From the NCBI GenBank assembly GCA_903852585.1, contig CAINRG010000052.1:1-39423 (forward strand): a stretch of DNA of 39,423 nt, in the 5' to 3' direction. The notes beneath the pieces are model-generated. The model ran no database searches. It was not told the DNA's origin and saw only the letters and a list, made by a program, of their open reading frames with translations. Shown here one piece after another: positions 36,432 through 39,423 of the stretch; position 1 is the stretch's first letter; every line of letters starts with the position of its first letter. This DNA is from an uncultured Actinomycetes bacterium (GTDB lineage Bacteria; Actinomycetota; Actinomycetes; Nanopelagicales; Nanopelagicaceae). A program made the translations under genes and the position numbers.

Positions 36432-37736
36432 CTAAAGAATCGGCAAATACCGGTCTAATTCGTACGCGGAGACCTGCTTGCGGTACTCCTCCCACTCAGA
36501 TTTCTTATTTCGCAAGACATATTCAAAGACATCTTCACCTAAAGTCTCACGTACGAGTGCACTGGACTCCATCGCGGCGATTGCTTCATCCAGGTTTGCT
36601 GGCAGCGAGAGAGTGCCATCGCTTTCCACTAACTCATACTTCTCTGTAATTCCCTTAAGACCAGCTGCCAGAATCACGGCGAAAGCAAGGTATGGATTGC
36701 ATGCAGAATCCAAAGAACGTACTTCAATACGAGTGCTATTTTCCTTCAAAGGTTTATATGCAGGAATACGAACAAGTGCACTTCGCGAGTTTGAACCCCA
36801 TGTAACAGATGCTGGAGCTTCTCCCCCGCCATGAATACGTTTATAAGAATTTACCCATTGATTTGTTATCAAAGTAAATTCGCGAGCATGTTTCATGATG
36901 CCTGCAATAAATTGTCGGCCAACGGGAGAGAGTGAATATGGAGCACCATCTTGGTGAAATGCATTTGCTTCTTCACGGAAGAGTGAGAAGTGGGTGTGCA
37001 TTCCGCTGCCAGGATGTTCAGTGAATGGTTTTGGCATAAATGATGCATGCATGCCCTGTTCGAGTGCAACTTCCTTTATAACATGGCGAAATGTCATGAT
37101 GTTATCTGCGGTCGAAAGAGCATCTGCATAACGAAGATCAATTTCTTGTTGCCCCGGAGCACCCTCATGATGTGAGAACTCAACAGAGACGCCCATCGAT
37201 TCAAGCATTGTGATTGCGTTGCGGCGGAAATCATTTCCCACAGTTGCAGGTGTCTGATCAAAATATCCACCTTGATCAACCGGCGCCGGGGCGCTTCCCT
37301 TTTCATGGGCGTTCTTAAAGAGGAAGAATTCCATTTCTGGGTGGGTGTAACAGGTGTATCCCATATCGGCTGCTTTTCGAAGAACGCGCTTTAAAACATT
37401 GCGTGGATCAGATGGAGATGGAGTTCCGTCAGGAAGAGTGATGTCGCAAATCATTCGAGCAGCGCCGGGCAACTGTGTCCGCCAAGGCAGGACAGAGAAG
37501 GTCGCTGCATCAGGTTTTGCCAACATATCTGATTCAGTCAGACGTGCATATCCTTCAATGGCAGATCCATCAAAACCAATTCCTTCAGCAAATGCGTTGT
37601 CGAGCTCTGCCGGTGCGATTGCAACGGACTTCAAAAAGCCCAGTACGTCTGTAAACCACAAACGAACGAAACGGATATTGCGCTCTTCGATTGTGCGAAG
37701 GACGAAATCCTCTTGGCGACTAATATCTTCACTCAT
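36432..37736 (-). CDS. Glutamine synthetase family protein, GlnA2-like
   Basis: A class I glutamine synthetase-fold ligase. The start is ATG 37736 with AGGA 7 nt upstream, giving 434 residues; about 108 codons of open frame further upstream overlap the divergent gene and are rejected. It has FVRLWFTDVLGFLKSVAIAP, EGIGFDGSAIEGYARL, GSGMHTHFSL, and NSRSALVRIPAYKP. It matches the mycobacterial/streptomycete GlnA2 group more than GlnA1, and the adenylylation-loop Tyr motif (NLYDLPPEE type) is absent. So it probably is not controlled by GlnE; some relatives add glutamate to amines instead of making glutamine. Confidence 0.9.
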   Translation of the reverse strand: MSEDISRQEDFVLRTIEERNIRFVRLWFTDVLGFLKSVAIAPAELDNAFAEGIGFDGSAIEGYARLTESDMLAKPDAATFSVLPWRTQLPGAARMICDITLPDGTPSPSDPRNVLKRVLRKAADMGYTCYTHPEMEFFLFKNAHEKGSAPAPVDQGGYFDQTPATVGNDFRRNAITMLESMGVSVEFSHHEGAPGQQEIDLRYADALSTADNIMTFRHVIKEVALEQGMHASFMPKPFTEHPGSGMHTHFSLFREEANAFHQDGAPYSLSPVGRQFIAGIMKHAREFTLITNQWVNSYKRIHGGGEAPASVTWGSNSRSALVRIPAYKPLKENSTRIEVRSLDSACNPYLAFAVILAAGLKGITEKYELVESDGTLSLPANLDEAIAAMESSALVRETLGEDVFEYVLRNKKSEWEEYRKQVSAYELDRYLPIL

Positions 37737-37821
37737 AAGCCCATCCTGCCCCACGCGTGTTACATCTTTGTTAAGTGCTATATAACCCGATTCTGAGCGT
37801 GTGCATGGGAGAATTACGCTC

Positions 37822-38382
37822 ATGTTTAAAGCATCTATCGACACCTCGCTGACCCAGACCCTCAATAACTGGGGCGTATCCCACCAGTGGATTACTCGTC
37901 TGGCGGCAAAAGATTTCCTCTTCGCAATAATTGCTCTAGGAGTTCTGTGGATATTTCTTGATTCCCGAAAAGAAGATAACTCTGGCAATTCAGCAGGGTT
38001 TCTGAAAAAACTTGCTATCGATGGGTTTTTTGTCTTTCTCCTCCCTTCTGGCGTCACCATTGTCGCTGCTCAGCTCATTGCCCACTCGAGAAATCGCCCC
38101 CGCCCTTTTATTGCTCATGAAAACATCAGTGCAGTGATTCACAATGTAAGTGGAGGGAGTTTTCCTGCTGTGCAAGTTGCCTTCATGACAGCAATCTCAA
38201 TGGCTATTTTCTTGCGCAATCGTCAGGCTGGAAACGGGCTTATGTATTTCACGGTGATCGCTGGAATTGCCCAGATTGCGGCAGGAATTCAATACCCTAC
38301 CGACATAATTTTCGGAATATTTCTTGGAGTTGTTGTAACAGTTGGTTTGAATCGGATTTTGATGCGTCTTATGAGCCTTTAG
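37822..38382 (+). CDS. PAP2-superfamily-fold membrane protein lacking catalytic residues
   Basis: A 186-residue integral membrane protein. The start is set at ATG 37822, after GGGAGAA; an upstream GTG at 37801 adds seven residues. It aligns with PAP2 phosphatases by HSRNRPRPF, then GGSFPAVQVAF, then AAGIQYPTDIIFG. The expected K-x6-RP Lys is Ala87, PSGH is PAVQ (115-118), and SR-x5-H-x3-D is A-Q-x5-Q157-x3-D161. Both catalytic histidines are lost, so it should not be a working phosphatase. It lies 37 bp before uppP in the same direction. Confidence 0.82.
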   Translation: MFKASIDTSLTQTLNNWGVSHQWITRLAAKDFLFAIIALGVLWIFLDSRKEDNSGNSAGFLKKLAIDGFFVFLLPSGVTIVAAQLIAHSRNRPRPFIAHENISAVIHNVSGGSFPAVQVAFMTAISMAIFLRNRQAGNGLMYFTVIAGIAQIAAGIQYPTDIIFGIFLGVVVTVGLNRILMRLMSL

Positions 38383-38407
38383 CCCCGCCTTTAGGAATGC
38401 CAGGCGA

Positions 38408-38419
38408 TACCCTTTTCAC
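38408..38419 (+). promoter_or_regulatory. Putative -10 element, leaderless start of uppP
   Basis: TACCCT (38408-38413) is exactly 6 nt before ATG 38420, with no ribosome-binding site in the gap. Confidence 0.55.
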
Positions 38420-39277
38420 ATGACTATTACGTACTTCCAAGCCATTCTCACAGGATTTGTTCAAGGAATCACAGAGCTTTTTCCAGTTTCAAGCCTTGGT
38501 CACGCAGTTCTGCTTCCAGCGTGGATAGGTGGTTCTTGGAGCAAATTCACCTCCGATGCAGAGTCTCCGTATCTTCCTTTTACGGTCTTTCTTCATTTCG
38601 CAAGTGCAATTGCACTTTTTTGGGTATTTCGTAAACGTTGGATTGAATTGATTTCACATGGCCTTGGTAACGCGAAAAAACGAAAGACCGAAGCTGGCCG
38701 AGTCTTTTGGCTTCTGGTTATCGCAACTCTTCCGGTTGGAATTATTGGGTTGGTCTTCGAACACGATCTTCGAGTTCTATTCGCAAAGCCTCTAGCTGCT
38801 TCAGTATTTCTAATGATAAATGGTGCAATTCTCTTAACCGCTGAGCGCCTGAGTCGTAAAAGGCTTGATGCAGTCACCGGTTCTGCAAATCTTGAAATCG
38901 TTGAGCACATCACTCCCAAGGTTGCACTCACTGTTGGATTTGGTGAATCGCTGGCTCTCTTTGCTGGCATAAGTCGTTTTGGTGTCACAACGTCTGTTGG
39001 TCTACTTCGCCGCCTATCCCACTCAGTCGCATCCGACTTTGCTTTCCTTGCTGCACTTCCAGTAATTCTTGCAGCAGCCGTCTATAAGATCCCAGAGGCG
39101 CTGTCTTCACAATATGCCGATATGCGCCCGCAAATGTTTCTCGGAGCGGCAGTCTCCTTCATTGCAACATACTTCTCGGTGAATTTTCTCGTGCGTTGGT
39201 TTAAGACTCGCACGCTCTATCCATTTGCAATCTACTGCTTCGTAATTGGATTGGTTTCAATAATTAAATTTGCGTAA
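38420..39277 (+). CDS. uppP: Undecaprenyl-diphosphate phosphatase UppP/BacA
   Basis: Membrane enzyme that dephosphorylates undecaprenyl diphosphate so that the lipid carrier can be reused. It has 285 residues and many hydrophobic segments. The first conserved block is QGITELFPVSSLGH (Glu19, Ser24-Ser25, His28); the second is FAGISRFGVTTS with the conserved Arg. Both differ at flanking positions from the common QGLTEFLPISSTGH and PGTSRSG types, so it is a divergent subgroup with the core residues kept. With uppS it covers two steps of lipid-carrier metabolism in the window. Confidence 0.9.
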   Translation: MTITYFQAILTGFVQGITELFPVSSLGHAVLLPAWIGGSWSKFTSDAESPYLPFTVFLHFASAIALFWVFRKRWIELISHGLGNAKKRKTEAGRVFWLLVIATLPVGIIGLVFEHDLRVLFAKPLAASVFLMINGAILLTAERLSRKRLDAVTGSANLEIVEHITPKVALTVGFGESLALFAGISRFGVTTSVGLLRRLSHSVASDFAFLAALPVILAAAVYKIPEALSSQYADMRPQMFLGAAVSFIATYFSVNFLVRWFKTRTLYPFAIYCFVIGLVSIIKFA

Positions 39278-39282
39278 ATACT

Positions 39283-39423
39283 CTACAAACCGTGTGCTGA
39301 TGCGACTGCTGCGTATGTAATTTTGCCCTCATGGGCATTGAGTCCCTTGGCAAAACCAGCATCATCAGAGAGCGCTTTTTCCCAACCTTTATTTGCAAGT
39401 GCAAGTGAGTACTTCAACGTTGC
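39283..39423 (-). CDS. ald: Alanine dehydrogenase, 3' end (cut by window edge)
   Basis: Only the last 46 codons are in the window. They read ALANKGWEKALSDDAGFAKG, then LNAHEGKITYAAVASAHGL and a stop, matching the C-terminus of alanine dehydrogenase, which links alanine to pyruvate and ammonia with NAD. The gene is convergent with uppP, with 5 bp between stops and no clear terminator. Confidence 0.82.
   Translation of the reverse strand, partial: ATLKYSLALANKGWEKALSDDAGFAKGLNAHEGKITYAAVASAHGL

Noticed and set aside
37737-38060. N-terminal extension of the glutamine synthetase frame by 108 codons
   Set aside because: It runs antisense through the PAP2-like gene, does not resemble the family, and ATG 37736 has a ribosome-binding site.

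Overview
The window looks like chromosomal DNA of a streamlined, low-G+C actinobacterium. The closest fit I can suggest is the freshwater acI/Nanopelagicales group (Planktophila-like), but this is inferred from gene content, short intergenic gaps and moderate base composition, not from a marker-gene comparison. Gene order matches Actinobacteria: etfB-etfA-desulfurase-mnmA, fabD-fabH-acpP-fabF next to a DUF3145 gene, dgt-dnaG, and glyS ... uppS-recO. I see no prophage, insertion sequence, CRISPR array or defence island.

Layout. 1-3957 (minus): etfB, etfA, a NifS-type cysteine desulfurase and mnmA (electron transfer, sulfur mobilisation, tRNA thiolation). 4077-9288 (plus): two GT4 glycosyltransferases, an SGNH hydrolase with a C-terminal membrane helix, and glgX. 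9343-12845 (plus): type II fatty-acid synthase core. 12848-14088 (minus): a SIMPL-domain protein and DUF3145. 14089-14641: leader with an unannotated 41-codon ORF, cspA and its terminator. 14652-16674: M23 peptidase, homocysteine methyltransferase, tRNA-Met and a small secreted protein. 16731-20393 (plus): a small DnaX-tail-like protein, a secreted GH25 lysozyme, galT and galE. 20390-25921: ACT protein, a DoxX-Rieske fusion, a dienelactone hydrolase with a Gly-Ser microsatellite, aldo/keto reductase, SDR, AGE-family isomerase and SOUL protein. 25923-32370 (minus): tRNA-Asn, then glyS-dusB-ydcF-like-dgt-dnaG read toward it. 32453-33190 (plus): ZIP transporter. 33200-37736 (minus): glnA-type ligase, leuA, recO and uppS. 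37822-39277 (plus): a PAP2-fold protein without catalytic residues, and uppP. 39283-39423 (minus): the 3' end of alanine dehydrogenase.

The genes are mostly housekeeping: lipid synthesis, cell-envelope lipid carrier (uppS, uppP), replication and repair (dnaG, recO, dgt), translation (glyS, dusB, mnmA, two tRNAs), and nitrogen and amino-acid metabolism (glnA, leuA, ald, mmuM).

The clearest window-wide signal is regulatory. Fourteen genes, most of them first in their units, have a TANNNT hexamer exactly 6 nt before the start codon and two more have it at 7 nt. This is the arrangement known for leaderless mRNAs in Actinobacteria, and it helps fix several starts. The most unusual proteins are the DoxX-Rieske fusion with an internal twin-arginine motif, the PAP2 pseudoenzyme beside uppP, and two proteins with DNA-level tandem repeats in their N-termini. 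I did not find a convincing new multi-gene system.
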